Shown here piece by piece: positions 51,964-61,288 of a stretch of DNA of 64,000 nt. How positions within the stretch are numbered: position 1 is the stretch's first letter; each line of letters opens with the position of its first letter. The notes under the pieces were generated by a model, which made no database searches, was not told where the DNA came from, and saw nothing but the letters and a program-made list of their open reading frames with translations. The translations under genes and the position numbers were made by a program. The DNA comes from Oceanospirillaceae bacterium (GTDB lineage Bacteria > Pseudomonadota > Gammaproteobacteria > Pseudomonadales > Litoribrevibacteraceae): NCBI GenBank assembly GCA_015665455.1, contig JADFAD010000003.1:62001-126000 (forward strand), in the 5' to 3' direction.

Positions 51964-53616
51964 TTACATGTTTGGATAGTTCGGGCCGCCAGTACCTTCA
52001 GGGGCAACCCAAGTGATATTTTGACTTGGGTCTTTAATATCACAAGTTTTACAGTGTACACAGTTCTGAGCGTTTATCTGGAACTTCTCGCTTCCGTCTT
52101 CTTCACTCTTAACAATCTCATAAACGCCAGCAGGACAGTAACGCTGTGCTGGTTCCGCGTACATAGGTAAGTTTTGCTGAAGAGGGATATTTAGGTCCGT
52201 CAGCTGAAGATGGCTAGGCTGATCTTCTTCATGGTTTGTATTCGATAGGAATACAGAAGAAAGACGATCAAAGCTTAGAACACCGTCTGGTTTTGGGTAA
52301 TCGATCTCTTTGCTTTCTGATGCAGGCTTAAGCATTTCATGATCAGGCGTAGGATCTTGAAGTGTAAATGGAAGCTTACCGCCAAAGATATTTTGATCAA
52401 TGAACGTGAATGTACCACCACCCCAAAGACCAAGCTTGTGCATCGCAGGACCGAAGTTACGCGCCTTATATAGGTCTTCGTGTAACCAGCTGTTTTCGAA
52501 CTTGGTTGCAAACTCCGTAATGTCGTCGTTTGCTCGACCGGCTTTCAATGCTTCGAAAATAGACTCAGCTGCAAGCATGCCTGATTTCATTGCAGTGTGG
52601 CTGCCTTTGATCTTAGCTGCGTTCAAAGTACCCGCATCACAACCAACTAGCATGCCGCCAGGGAATGTCATCTTAGGTAGAGCTTGTAAGCCACCTTTGG
52701 CAATTGCACGTGCACCATAAGAAACACGCTTACCGCCTTCAAGGTATTGCTTAACGACAGGATGGTGCTTGTAGCGTTGGAATTCCTCGAATGGACTCAT
52801 GTATGGGTTGCTGTAGCTAAGATCAACGATTAGACCAACAACAACTTGATTGCCTTCGATGTGATAAAGGAAAGAACCGCCGCCCGCTGTGCTATCAAGA
52901 GGCCAGCCAGCAGTATGTACTACAAGGCCTTCTTCGTGTTTAGCTGGGTCAATATCCCAAAGTTCTTTGATACCAATGCCGTAATGTTGTGGGCCTTTAC
53001 CTTCGTTTAGGTTGAAGTCTTTAATAAGACGCTTACCTAAATGACCTCGGCAGCCTTCAGAAAATACAGTGTATTTAGCGCGTAGTTCCATGCCAGGCAT
53101 GAAACCGTCTTTTTGTTCACCGTCGATGCCAATGCCCATATCACCAGTAATGATACCTTGAACATTGCCATGTTCATCTTTAATAATTTCTTGTGCTGCG
53201 AAACCAGGGAAGATTTCAACACCAAGCTCTTCAGCTTGTTCGCCTAACCAGCGGCAAACGTTACCAAGGCTAACAATATAGTTGCCTTCGTTATGCATTG
53301 GCTTAGGAATGAAAGGCGCAGGCGTCTTAATTGCTTTCTCTTCATCACGTAGGATGTAGATATCATCTCGAACGACAGGCGTATTTAAAGGGGCGCCTTT
53401 TTCTTTCCAGTCCGGAATAAGCTCGTTTAACGCTCTAGGTTCAAATACAGCGCCAGAAAGAATATGTGCACCAACTTCGGAGCCTTTTTCTACGACACAT
53501 ACAGTAAGCTCTTGTTCAGCTTCATTGGCTTGTTGCATTAGTCGAATCGCAGTTGATAGGCCAGAAGGGCCTGCACCAACGATAACGACATCAAACTCCA
53601 TTGAATCTCTTTCCAC
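51964..53616 (-). CDS. etfQO: Electron-transfer flavoprotein:ubiquinone oxidoreductase (paralogue 2, etf-linked)
   Basis: A 550-residue ETF-QO. The FAD motif is MEFDVVIVGAGPSGLS and the 4Fe-4S cysteines are in RYCPAGVYE and NCVHCKTCDIKDPSQNITW. I set the start at GTG 53616, which follows AGGAG at seven bases and gives the opening MERDSMEFDVV; Pseudomonas ETF-QO opens MEREYMEFDVV. It faces away from etfBA across a 327-base control region, so it is the main partner of EtfAB. Codon use is biased to preferred codons. The leader should be about 130 bases long and contains a 12-base hairpin. Confidence 0.94.
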   Translation of the reverse strand: MERDSMEFDVVIVGAGPSGLSTAIRLMQQANEAEQELTVCVVEKGSEVGAHILSGAVFEPRALNELIPDWKEKGAPLNTPVVRDDIYILRDEEKAIKTPAPFIPKPMHNEGNYIVSLGNVCRWLGEQAEELGVEIFPGFAAQEIIKDEHGNVQGIITGDMGIGIDGEQKDGFMPGMELRAKYTVFSEGCRGHLGKRLIKDFNLNEGKGPQHYGIGIKELWDIDPAKHEEGLVVHTAGWPLDSTAGGGSFLYHIEGNQVVVGLIVDLSYSNPYMSPFEEFQRYKHHPVVKQYLEGGKRVSYGARAIAKGGLQALPKMTFPGGMLVGCDAGTLNAAKIKGSHTAMKSGMLAAESIFEALKAGRANDDITEFATKFENSWLHEDLYKARNFGPAMHKLGLWGGGTFTFIDQNIFGGKLPFTLQDPTPDHEMLKPASESKEIDYPKPDGVLSFDRLSSVFLSNTNHEEDQPSHLQLTDLNIPLQQNLPMYAEPAQRYCPAGVYEIVKSEEDGSEKFQINAQNCVHCKTCDIKDPSQNITWVAPEGTGGPNYPNM

Positions 53617-53694
53617 GTCTATTCTCCTCACGCTGTTTTGGACACGCGTTTTATTTGTGGTAATACCACTTATCTATCTCAGGAAGTCATTCTA

Positions 53695-53722
53695 CAGTTA
53701 TGAAATATTGATTTCATAACTG
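53695..53722 (-). promoter_or_regulatory. 28-base perfect palindrome in the ETF-QO leader
   Basis: The arms CAGTTATGAAAT and ATTTCATAACTG are exact complements with a 4-base loop (ATTG). It lies about 79 bases before the ETF-QO start and, if the minus-strand promoter is right, is transcribed in the 5' leader. It could be an operator or an RNA hairpin; it has no T-run on the minus strand. Confidence 0.65.
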
Positions 53723-53847
53723 CAATATAATTCGAACTACCGTTTAAAACGGGCGCATTATAAATAACTATTTAGAAAATCGCCAATTTCTTAATTTAAT
53801 TATGTTTTCCTGTTCAAATAACCATCAGTAGTGCTTAAGAATAATTC

Positions 53848-53872
53848 AAGTTGTTCATATACTAGACAACTT
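53848..53872. promoter_or_regulatory. Operator-like dyad overlapping the etfBA promoter
   Basis: AAGTTGT and ACAACTT are separated by 11 bases that include the TATACT -10 box of the plus-strand promoter. A protein bound here would compete with RNA polymerase. The regulator is unknown. Confidence 0.5.
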
Positions 53873-53943
53873 TCAGCATTTTATTGATCTGTAAGGCCTG
53901 AAAAACATGATTTATATTGACCTTCTCGTGTTTTGGAGGCAGT

Positions 53944-54063
53944 ATGTGGCCGCTTATTTCGCTCATGTCAGAGTATTTTACTTCGGTAATTGCTCAAACA
54001 TTTGCTGGGATACTGGCATTGGTTTTGTTTTATAAAGCCGGTAAGTTTTGTTGCCAGTACTAA
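53944..54063 (+). CDS. 39-residue putative membrane protein upstream of etfBA
   Basis: ATG 53944 is preceded by GGAGG at four bases, the best ribosome site in this region. The frame encodes [12 protein letters not shown] followed by one hydrophobic span (about residues 13-31) and a short C-terminus with GKFCCQY. It ends at TAA 54061-54063, 28 bases before the etfB start. Its placement behind the putative etf promoter suggests co-transcription with etfBA. I recognise no family. It could be a real small membrane protein or a leader peptide; the strong ribosome site and clean hydrophobic span favour a real product. Confidence 0.6.
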   Translation: MWPLISLMSEYFTSVIAQTFAGILALVLFYKAGKFCCQY

Positions 54064-54091
54064 TACACCCATTGATTTAAACGAGGAATCT

Positions 54092-54841
54092 ATGAAGGTT
54101 CTTGTTGCTGTTAAACGCGTAATTGACTATAACGTCAAAGTACGTGTAAAGCCTGATAATACTGATGTTGATTTGGCTAACGTCAAAATGGCTATGAACC
54201 CTTTCTGTGAAATCGCTATTGAAGAAGCGGTTCGCCTAAAAGAGAAAGGTGTTGCTACTGAAGTCGTTGTTGTTTCTATTGGCGATAAAAAGAGTGAAGA
54301 GCAGATTCGTACTGCACTAGCTCTTGGTGCTGACCGTGGTATCTTAGTTGAAACCGACGAAAGCATTTCTTCTCTAACTGCTGCTAAGATCCTTAAAGGT
54401 CTAGTAGACAAGGAAGAGCCTGGTATCGTACTTCTTGGTAAGCAGTCTATTGACTCAGACAACAACCAAACAGGTCAAATGTTGGCTTCTTTGGCTGGTC
54501 TGCCACAGGGTACATTCGCATCTGAAGTTGTTGTAGATGGCGATAAAGTTAATGTTACACGTGAAATTGATGGTGGTTTGCAAACTGTTGCATTGAACCT
54601 ACCTGCAGTTGTAACTACTGACTTGCGTTTGAACGAACCTCGTTACGCTAAACTACCTGATATCATGAAGGCTAAGCGTAAGCCTCTTGATAAGACTACT
54701 CCGGCTGATCTAGGCGTAGAAGTAGCTTCTAAAGTAGCAACTCTGAAAGTTGAGCCGCCTGCTGAGCGTTCTGCTGGTATTAAAGTGGCTAGCGTTGATG
54801 AGCTTGTTGCAAAACTTAAGAACGAAGCGAAGGTACTATAA
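54092..54841 (+). CDS. etfB: Electron-transfer flavoprotein beta subunit
   Basis: A 249-residue EtfB. It opens [17 protein letters not shown] and has [32 protein letters not shown] and the [19 protein letters not shown] segment (the recognition loop region) typical of the group. It binds AMP and carries electrons with EtfA from acyl-CoA dehydrogenases to ETF-QO. The start 54092 follows GAGGAA; an earlier ATG at 53990 would overlap the small ORF out of the family alignment. Its stop overlaps the etfA ATG by one base. Strongly biased codons suggest high expression. Confidence 0.95.
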   Translation: MKVLVAVKRVIDYNVKVRVKPDNTDVDLANVKMAMNPFCEIAIEEAVRLKEKGVATEVVVVSIGDKKSEEQIRTALALGADRGILVETDESISSLTAAKILKGLVDKEEPGIVLLGKQSIDSDNNQTGQMLASLAGLPQGTFASEVVVDGDKVNVTREIDGGLQTVALNLPAVVTTDLRLNEPRYAKLPDIMKAKRKPLDKTTPADLGVEVASKVATLKVEPPAERSAGIKVASVDELVAKLKNEAKVL

Positions 54842-55770
54842 TGAGCACTCTAGTTATTGCAGAACACAATAACAGCGCACTAGCACCTGTTACTCTAAGT
54901 GTTGTAACAGCGGCAAAAGCAATCGGTAACGAAGTTACTGTTCTTGTTGCCGGTGCAGGCTGTGGCGCTGTAGCTGAACAAGCAGCAAAAGTTGAAGGCG
55001 TAGCTAAAGTTTTAGTTGCTGATAACGCTGCTTATGAAAACCAGCTAGCTGAAAACATGGGTCTTCTTATTGCTGACCTAGGCAAGGGCTACACTCACAT
55101 TCTTGCTGCTGCTACTACTAATGGTAAGAACTTCTTACCTCGTGCAGCTGCATCTTTGGATGTTGAACAGATTTCTGACATCGTTCGTGTTGACAGTGCA
55201 GATACATTTGCACGTCCAATCTATGCTGGTAACGCTGTAGCTACTGTTCAGTCTTCTGACGCTATCAAAGTAATCACTGTTCGTGGTACTTCTTTCGATG
55301 CTGCTGCATCTGAAGGTGGTTCTGCTGCAGTTGAAGCTGTTGATGCTGCTCATGATGCTGGTATCTCTAGCTTTGCTGGTGAAGAACTTGCTAAGTCAGA
55401 TCGCCCAGAATTGACTGCTGCTGACATCGTAATTTCTGGTGGTCGTGGTATGCAGAATGGCGACAACTTTGAATTACTATACAAAGTTGCTGACAAGATC
55501 GGTGCTGCAGTAGGTGCTTCACGTGCCGCTGTTGATGCTGGTTTCGTACCGAACGATATGCAGGTTGGTCAAACTGGTAAGATCGTTGCTCCTCAGCTAT
55601 ACGTAGCTGTTGGTATCTCTGGTGCTATCCAGCACTTGGCAGGTATGAAAGAGTCTAAAGTGATCGTAGCAATTAACAAAGACGAAGAAGCACCTATCTT
55701 TAGTGTTGCTGATTATGGTCTTGTTGCAGATCTGTTTGAAGCAGTACCTGAGCTAGAAAAGCTTGTGTAA
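54841..55770 (+). CDS. etfA: Electron-transfer flavoprotein alpha subunit
   Basis: A 309-residue EtfA. The C-terminal FAD-binding domain holds [50 protein letters not shown] and [16 protein letters not shown]. With EtfB it forms the heterodimer that collects electrons from acyl-CoA dehydrogenases. ATG 54841 overlaps the etfB stop (TAATG). The sequence is very rich in GCT and GGT codons. A strong terminator follows at 55783. Confidence 0.96.
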   Translation: MSTLVIAEHNNSALAPVTLSVVTAAKAIGNEVTVLVAGAGCGAVAEQAAKVEGVAKVLVADNAAYENQLAENMGLLIADLGKGYTHILAAATTNGKNFLPRAAASLDVEQISDIVRVDSADTFARPIYAGNAVATVQSSDAIKVITVRGTSFDAAASEGGSAAVEAVDAAHDAGISSFAGEELAKSDRPELTAADIVISGGRGMQNGDNFELLYKVADKIGAAVGASRAAVDAGFVPNDMQVGQTGKIVAPQLYVAVGISGAIQHLAGMKESKVIVAINKDEEAPIFSVADYGLVADLFEAVPELEKLV

Positions 55771-55782
55771 TTTGCTTTGAAT

Positions 55783-55810
55783 AAAAAAACCCGCTTCGGC
55801 GGGTTTTTTT
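55783..55810 (+). terminator. Rho-independent terminator of etfBA
   Basis: AAAAAAACCCGC and GCGGGTTTTTTT form a 12-base stem with a TTCG tetraloop. It lies 12 bases after the etfA stop codon. Confidence 0.97.
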
Positions 55811-55864
55811 ATGTCTAATATTTAGATCAATAGACGCAATGAATTGATAGCAGAGCATGACATT

Positions 55865-56218
55865 ATGTCCATTATATTTTTTGCTAGCTTGATAATTGTG
55901 TTGGTGGTTTTTCTGGTTTTGATTTTATTAAAGAACCCAATAAAAAGGGTTGATGAAGCACAATTTAAGGCTTCATTGCATGATGTAATTCATGGGAATA
56001 TGACAACGAATCAGTGGTTGGTATTTTTGTCTTTACCTATAAAGAATGATCCATGGCTAGAGAAACTCAGAGCGGAATTGCTAGTCATTGATGATGAACA
56101 CTCAATAAGAGTTGTAAGTCAATCAGACATTCCTTTGTCTATGTTCTCTCAACGGGGCGTTGAATTATTAAGGGAAGTACTTAATAAGCTTTCAAAAAGG
56201 CCCTATAAAGACTTTTGA
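55865..56218 (+). CDS. Small membrane-anchored protein of unknown function
   Basis: The 117-residue protein starts with one transmembrane segment (about 5-25) and continues with a cytoplasmic alpha/beta-looking region without known motifs. The start ATG 55865 is chosen over a TTG at 55844, with AGAG about ten bases upstream. The 3' end overlaps the convergent DUF501 gene by 16 bases. I do not recognise the family. Confidence 0.65.
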   Translation: MSIIFFASLIIVLVVFLVLILLKNPIKRVDEAQFKASLHDVIHGNMTTNQWLVFLSLPIKNDPWLEKLRAELLVIDDEHSIRVVSQSDIPLSMFSQRGVELLREVLNKLSKRPYKDF

Positions 56219-56793
56219 AATGCATCCTCAATGAGTCCTTGTGACTTTAATCGCTGCCTAAAATCTGTGAGTGTTTCTTCGAAATCTAAAATACTGAAAT
56301 GTTTCTCAAGCCACTGACCAACCTGATTATCATCTGATACTAGATGTGCGACTTGCATGTGTAAGCAGCGAACTTTAGTAAAGTTTTCTATGCCTCCAAT
56401 ACCTCGTCCAACGGTAAATTCTTCATATATACCAATGGACTTAAGAAACACAATGCCTTCAGGGGTTAGTTCTTTGTTTCTTAATGCTTGATATCTTAAT
56501 TGATCATTCTTAAACGCTTCTTGAAACGTTAGGTTATCTTCGATCAGTTTTTCCAGAGGCTTAACGATCCGCTGGGATTCTAAATAATTAATTTTTTCTA
56601 TCAGAACATCATGGCAAAGCCAGAAATGTGTGGGGAAGGGGGTTTTACCAACAACGCATTCCATTTTTAGTGCGATAGGTGTCCCTTTCGGGTCTCTTGC
56701 TGAAACAGCAATAATCCCCCTTGGAACTCTTCCGAGTGTGTCCTGGATGTAGGAAGTGTCTTCAGCTGTAGGGGCAGTCAGAGAGTGTGTCAT
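56203..56793 (-). CDS. DUF501 protein
   Basis: The 196-residue protein matches DUF501 by its opening region (QDTLGRVPRGIIAVSARDPKGTPIALKMECV), the phrase FPTHFWLCHDVLIEKINYLES and a C-terminal GRGIGGIENFTKVRCLHMQ with a conserved His/Cys pair. DUF501 genes often lie near division or glycolytic genes but the function is not known. The leader carries ATCAATCTAGA, a motif repeated in the leader of the divergent FKBP gene. Confidence 0.88.
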   Translation of the reverse strand: MTHSLTAPTAEDTSYIQDTLGRVPRGIIAVSARDPKGTPIALKMECVVGKTPFPTHFWLCHDVLIEKINYLESQRIVKPLEKLIEDNLTFQEAFKNDQLRYQALRNKELTPEGIVFLKSIGIYEEFTVGRGIGGIENFTKVRCLHMQVAHLVSDDNQVGQWLEKHFSILDFEETLTDFRQRLKSQGLIEDAFQKSL

Positions 56794-56916
56794 GTATATA
56801 TAAAAGACCTAATCTAGATTGATAAGCAAATTTTGCGCTATTTTAGGGTCTAGTCCATTTTTATGATAGAGTAAGCACCCTTAATTTGAACATCAATCTA
56901 GAAACAAGGTTTATTC

Positions 56917-57546
56917 ATGTCTCGTACAACAAAAGAAGCACTGAATACTGCTCACGATAAAGTGAGTTATGGTATTGGCCGTCAAATGGGCACTCAGCTT
57001 AAAGGTAATGACTTTAAAGGTATCGATATCGAGCTAGTACTTGCTGGTTTAGCTGATGCTTATGAAGGTATTGAAGATCTTGTAGGTGTTGAGGAAATGG
57101 GTAAGGCCTATACAGAGATTCAAGCGCAAATTCAGCAAGAAGTTGCTAAAGAAGGCGAGGCAAACATTGCACTTGCTAATGAGTTCCTTTCTAAAAATGC
57201 TGAGCGTGAAGGCGTTAAAGTAACTGACAGTGGTCTTCAGTTTGAAGTTCTTGTTGAAGGTACAGGCGAGATCCCTGAGTCAACATCAACAGTTAAGACG
57301 CATTACCACGGTACTTTTATTGACGGCAAAATGTTTGATAGCTCTGTTGAACGTGGTGAACCAGCAACATTCCCTGTAAACGGCGTAATCAGCGGCTGGA
57401 CAGAAGCTCTTACGATGATGCCTGTTGGCTCTAAGTGGAAGTTGTTTATTCCTTCTGAGCTTGCGTACGGATCACAAGGTGCGTCAGGTTCAATTCCACC
57501 AAATACAGCATTAGTATTTGAAGTTGAGTTACTAGAGATCGTATAA
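56917..57546 (+). CDS. fklB: FKBP-type peptidyl-prolyl isomerase (FklB-like)
   Basis: A 209-residue FKBP with an N-terminal helical dimerisation domain (about 1-105) and a C-terminal isomerase domain with VKTHYHGTFIDGKMFDSS, GVISGWTEALTMMPVGSKW and IPSELAYG. There is no signal peptide, so it is cytoplasmic, like FklB of E. coli (206 residues). It catalyses cis-trans isomerisation before proline. A terminator follows at 57562. Biased codons suggest good expression. Confidence 0.9.
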   Translation: MSRTTKEALNTAHDKVSYGIGRQMGTQLKGNDFKGIDIELVLAGLADAYEGIEDLVGVEEMGKAYTEIQAQIQQEVAKEGEANIALANEFLSKNAEREGVKVTDSGLQFEVLVEGTGEIPESTSTVKTHYHGTFIDGKMFDSSVERGEPATFPVNGVISGWTEALTMMPVGSKWKLFIPSELAYGSQGASGSIPPNTALVFEVELLEIV

Positions 57547-57561
57547 ACTCTAAGCTCAATT

Positions 57562-57595
57562 AAAACTCGACAGTAGATATAAGCTGTCGAGTTTT
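57562..57595 (+). terminator. Rho-independent terminator of the FKBP gene
   Basis: AAAACTCGACAG and CTGTCGAGTTTT form a 12-base stem around a 10-base loop, followed by CATATTC. It lies 15 bases after the stop codon. Confidence 0.88.
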
Positions 57596-57673
57596 CATAT
57601 TCTTTTCACTTTATTTCTACTTTTCTCCAAGTACAATGCCGGTTCAGTATTCATTCTGATAGGTTAGTACTCT

Positions 57674-58228
57674 ATGAATTTCTATCGAACAATCGTTACA
57701 TCCATTTCTGCCATTTATTTTTCATCCATATTAATGACGTCTTCAGTTCATGCAGCCAGTAAAGTTGAGCTTGATGCTAAGTCATATGCTTCTGTTCAAG
57801 TGCTTAAAGAAGAGGTTCCCGGTGCAGAAGCGCTAATAGAGAAGGCCTATGCAATGCTTATTTTTCCTGAGGTGCTTGGTGCAGGCTTTTGGCTCGGTGG
57901 CGAATACGGTGAAGGAAAAATGTACGTTGATGACTACACCTACGGTTACTATAACTTAGTGTCTGCGTCTTTTGGATTTCAAATGGGCGCACAAGTTAAG
58001 TCAGAGGCAATCTTGTTTATGACAAAAGAGGCGTTTGATTCGTTTACGCGGATCGATGGGTGGGAGGCAGGTGTTGACGGCAGTGTTGCTCTTGCTGAAT
58101 TTGGTGCGGCAGGAACCATTGATACAAACATCTTGCAACAGCCCATTATTGCGTTTGTTTTTTCCAATAAAGGGCTGATGTATAACCTTTCTCTAGAAGG
58201 GTCAAAGATTTCTCGAATTCAACGATGA
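57674..58228 (+). CDS. Secreted SYLF/YSC84-domain lipid-binding protein
   Basis: A 184-residue protein with a signal peptide (ending near SVHAAS) and the SYLF (Ysc84) domain: AYAMLIFPEVLGAGFWLGGEYGEG, YYNLVSASFGFQMGAQ and ILFMTKEAFDSF are typical. Eukaryotic SYLF domains bind phosphoinositides; bacterial ones are thought to be envelope proteins of unknown role. It is separated from the convergent chemoreceptor gene by only one base. Confidence 0.88.
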   Translation: MNFYRTIVTSISAIYFSSILMTSSVHAASKVELDAKSYASVQVLKEEVPGAEALIEKAYAMLIFPEVLGAGFWLGGEYGEGKMYVDDYTYGYYNLVSASFGFQMGAQVKSEAILFMTKEAFDSFTRIDGWEAGVDGSVALAEFGAAGTIDTNILQQPIIAFVFSNKGLMYNLSLEGSKISRIQR

Positions 58229-58229
58229 A

Positions 58230-60152
58230 TTAAACCTTAAACTGTGAAACCAGTTCACTCAGTTCATTTGCAAATTCAGTGAGTTGATTTGCGAGTTCTG
58301 TTACTTGTTCGGAAACCTCATAGTTTTGTCCACTGACGTCTTCAATTTTTATGACGTTTGTGTTCATTTCCTCAATGGCTTGGCTTTGCTCTTCAGTTGC
58401 AGTAGCTACTTGAAAGTTCATATCATTGATTTGGTCAACGGCGGTTCTTATTTCAGTCAATGCTAAACCGGCTTCATTAACTGATTCGACTGTTTTATTC
58501 GTGGACTCCTGACCTCTATTGATTACTTCAACGGCTTTTCGTGAGCCACTTTGGAGCTGCTCGATCATTTTTTGAATTTCGTCCGTTGATTCTGCTGTTT
58601 TTTGAGCGAGACTTCTTACTTCGTCTGCAACGACAGCAAAGCCTCTGCCTTGCTCGCCTGCACGAGCGGCCTCAATGGCCGCGTTAAGAGCCAGTAGGTT
58701 GGTTTGTTCAGAAATTCCACGAATAACATTCAGTATGCTGCCAATGGATTCCGATTGCTCGCTCAGCTCATGAATAACGTGCGCAGCATTCGTCATATCT
58801 GATGATAGTGATTGAATGCGCTCAATCGACTCTTTAACAATACCGTTACCGGATTCAACTTGGTCAGTGGCATTTCTTGCGATGTCTGCAGCGTTATTTG
58901 CGTTCTGAGCAATTTCTTGGATGGTTGAACCCATTTCAGACATGGCAGTTGCGAGAGATTCGATACTTTGTCGTTGTTCATCCGTTTGTGATTGACTGAA
59001 GTTAGCTTGCTGGTGAACATCTTCTGAAAGTGACAGAACACCATTAGACCGCTGAGCTACTTGCATGATGATGTCTTGAAGCTTGATTACAAATTCATTA
59101 AAGCCCTTAGCAACGCGACCAATTTCGTCATTACTGTTTGAGCGTATTCTTTTGGTTAAATCTCCTTCACCGGAACCAATGTCTTCAAGTAATGAAGCCG
59201 TTTGACCAAGCGGTTTGATGGTCTGAATGATTAAAAATGATATGGTTATGACCGCAAGAAAAATAATAATTGCAGTGATTAATAGCGTAGTTAAAGCAGA
59301 GTTGTTCAAACTTTCATAAAGCTCATTCTCTGGGATCACGCCTAATAAGTAATAATCCAGTTCGGGAATATACTCAGAAGCTACGAGATAGGCTGTCCCG
59401 TTTACGTGGGTATTAAATGTTTTATACTCTTTACCTTTGATGATTTCAGTTGCGACCTCATCGAATACGAGGTCGCCTGTGATTTGCTTACCTATTTGCT
59501 TCTCGTTCGGGTGAATAATCACTTTGCCTTGATTATTAACCAGCTGAACATAACCTGTCTTTTCTAAAGTGTACGCTTTCACTGACTTGCTGAGATCATC
59601 AACATTCAAGCCAAGGCCTGCTGCGCCATCGCCATTTCCCACTCGGTAATTAAGAAAAAGAGTTAATGGACCGGAGCCTTCAAAGTAATCCAGACTTAAA
59701 TCAGTTTGCTTTCCAGATGATAGAAACCCATAAAACCACTGGTCTTTAGAGTTGCTTTTATTAACTTGTTTAATAATTCCGTTTTCTGTGTAGTAATTAT
59801 TTGTTTTGTTGGATACAAAAAACACTACACCTGCTTGTGTTGAGTTTTTTACCTGATGAAAGTATTTCTTAAAGTGATCGACTTGCCCTGAGTCCTCGCC
59901 ATTGGTTATCCATTCGTTCAAGAAGTAGTTTTCTGCAATCAATTTTGCGCTACTCATGGGCGCTGCAATGTGAGCCTTAATGGATTGAGATACACTCGCC
60001 AAAGCGGCGGGGAGCTCTTGACGTAATAACCTTTCATTCATTATGTCCCGAACTAATGTATTGCTGATCGCAGCGCTTATTAGCATTGAGAAAATAAATG
60101 CAATTGAGGTGAAAATGGTTAACTTTTTCTGAATGGATAGGTTTTTGAGCAC
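58230..60152 (-). CDS. Methyl-accepting chemotaxis protein with a dCache-type sensor
   Basis: A 640-residue chemoreceptor. A membrane segment near residues 12-32 and another near 290-310 enclose a periplasmic dCache-like domain. A HAMP domain follows (about 310-365), then the coiled signalling domain with the highly conserved tip [20 protein letters not shown] and [16 protein letters not shown]. No CheR/CheB pentapeptide is seen at the C-terminus. The ligand is unknown. It converges on the SYLF gene with a one-base gap. Confidence 0.93.
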   Translation of the reverse strand: MLKNLSIQKKLTIFTSIAFIFSMLISAAISNTLVRDIMNERLLRQELPAALASVSQSIKAHIAAPMSSAKLIAENYFLNEWITNGEDSGQVDHFKKYFHQVKNSTQAGVVFFVSNKTNNYYTENGIIKQVNKSNSKDQWFYGFLSSGKQTDLSLDYFEGSGPLTLFLNYRVGNGDGAAGLGLNVDDLSKSVKAYTLEKTGYVQLVNNQGKVIIHPNEKQIGKQITGDLVFDEVATEIIKGKEYKTFNTHVNGTAYLVASEYIPELDYYLLGVIPENELYESLNNSALTTLLITAIIIFLAVITISFLIIQTIKPLGQTASLLEDIGSGEGDLTKRIRSNSNDEIGRVAKGFNEFVIKLQDIIMQVAQRSNGVLSLSEDVHQQANFSQSQTDEQRQSIESLATAMSEMGSTIQEIAQNANNAADIARNATDQVESGNGIVKESIERIQSLSSDMTNAAHVIHELSEQSESIGSILNVIRGISEQTNLLALNAAIEAARAGEQGRGFAVVADEVRSLAQKTAESTDEIQKMIEQLQSGSRKAVEVINRGQESTNKTVESVNEAGLALTEIRTAVDQINDMNFQVATATEEQSQAIEEMNTNVIKIEDVSGQNYEVSEQVTELANQLTEFANELSELVSQFKV

Positions 60153-60258
60153 AATGAATACCTTAAAGCATGAGTCTTTAAAGAGTATAGATCGGCTTAA
60201 TGATTAAGTTACTTTAGTTTTATTTGTTGTCTGATTAGTTAATATTGTTCTATTTGCA

Positions 60259-61155
60259 CTACGATTTAAACATCTTAACAATCATGGATCGAATCCATTG
60301 AATTTCAGGCTCCTTGTTTCTAGACGTATTTGCGTACACATGAACATCTACTGAGGGAGAGTCCATAGGGAATGCATGTTTTTCTAGGTCGGCATTATCT
60401 GCGGTTAAAATATTTCCGTAACTTTCTGGGATCGTGAGTAATAAAGGGGAGGATGCGACAACTCGACTTGCCGCAAAATAATGCTGACAGCGTAATGCAA
60501 TATTTCTATTTAAACCATACCTGTTCAGCTCTATGTCCTCAATGGCCAAACCAGATGATCGGTAGGATGCCATGACATGCTTTTCACCTAGGTAGGTTTC
60601 AAGGTCAAGCACGGTTTTGATGCTAGGGTGTTCTGATTTTGATATCACGCAAAGTGATTCACTGACAATTTTCTGTCGGTCTATTTGTTCTGATACTGGC
60701 TGCGCAACATCAATGATCAAATCGATGTCTCCCGATGACAAATCATTCTCCATTGTTTTTCTGTCATGCCGAATGCTCGTTATTTTGATTGATGGCGCGT
60801 CTTTTTGAAGTTGTTCAATCAGTGGCGGTAAACAGGTTGATTCAAGTGCATCTCTTAAACCTATTTTAAATGTTGCAGAAGATGAAGCAGGGATAAAATC
60901 TTTTGTTGATAAAAGGGAGCTGTTTAGTGTGCTAAGTGCATTCCTAACGTCCCCGATGAGCCGAGTCGACAAGGGTGTTGGTACCATTTTATGGCCCTGA
61001 CGAACAAACAATGGATCATTAAAATACTCTCTCAGCTTGGATAAAGAATGGCTGATGGCGGGTTGTGTTATATGAAGAGTATTGGCTGCCTTGGTTAGGT
61101 TTCCCTCGTTATAAATAACTTCAAATACAGTGTATAGATTAAGATCAATACGCAT
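60259..61155 (-). CDS. LysR-family transcriptional regulator
   Basis: A 298-residue LysR protein. The helix-turn-helix is in LTKAANTLHITQPAISHSLSKLR (residues about 17-39), with the effector-binding domain after residue 90. It is divergent from the acyl-CoA dehydrogenase operon and the shared 133-base region holds ATAGT/ACTAT repeats with 11-base spacing, fitting LysR boxes. The likely target is therefore that operon, with an acyl or hydroxy-acyl effector, an inference. Confidence 0.92.
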   Translation of the reverse strand: MRIDLNLYTVFEVIYNEGNLTKAANTLHITQPAISHSLSKLREYFNDPLFVRQGHKMVPTPLSTRLIGDVRNALSTLNSSLLSTKDFIPASSSATFKIGLRDALESTCLPPLIEQLQKDAPSIKITSIRHDRKTMENDLSSGDIDLIIDVAQPVSEQIDRQKIVSESLCVISKSEHPSIKTVLDLETYLGEKHVMASYRSSGLAIEDIELNRYGLNRNIALRCQHYFAASRVVASSPLLLTIPESYGNILTADNADLEKHAFPMDSPSVDVHVYANTSRNKEPEIQWIRSMIVKMFKS

Positions 61156-61178
61156 AAGAATTTTCTCCGACCACCTAA

Positions 61179-61215
61179 ACTATAAAATATAGTAATAGTA
61201 CTTCATTAGAACTAT
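61179..61215. promoter_or_regulatory. LysR-box-like inverted repeats upstream of the acyl-CoA dehydrogenase operon
   Basis: ATAGT at 61195-61199 and ACTAT at 61211-61215 are separated by exactly 11 bases, a T-N11-A type LysR site. Immediately left of it ACTAT (61179-61183) and ATAGT (61189-61193) form another dyad. The cluster starts 24 bases upstream of the regulator's start codon and ends 73 bases before the dehydrogenase ATG, the usual place for a regulatory binding site. Confidence 0.6.
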
Positions 61216-61288
61216 TCATTGGATTGATCAAATGATACTTCATATTATCGATGCATAGTAAGTAACACGTATTAACCGAGGAATAATA

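Larger units (their letters stand above)
53617..53943. promoter_or_regulatory. Divergent ETF-QO / etfBA control region with three dyads
   Basis: No gene is seen in these 327 bases. On the plus strand a sigma-70-like pair TTAAGA (53835-53840) and TATACT (53858-53863), 17 bases apart, points to the small ORF and etfBA. On the minus strand TTGGCG (53781-53786) and TATAAT (53757-53762), 18 apart, points to ETF-QO. Dyads lie at 53695-53722 (two 12-base arms), 53740-53752 (CCGTTT-A-AAACGG) and 53848-53872 (AAGTTGT-N11-ACAACTT), the last overlapping the plus-strand -10. Confidence 0.6.
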
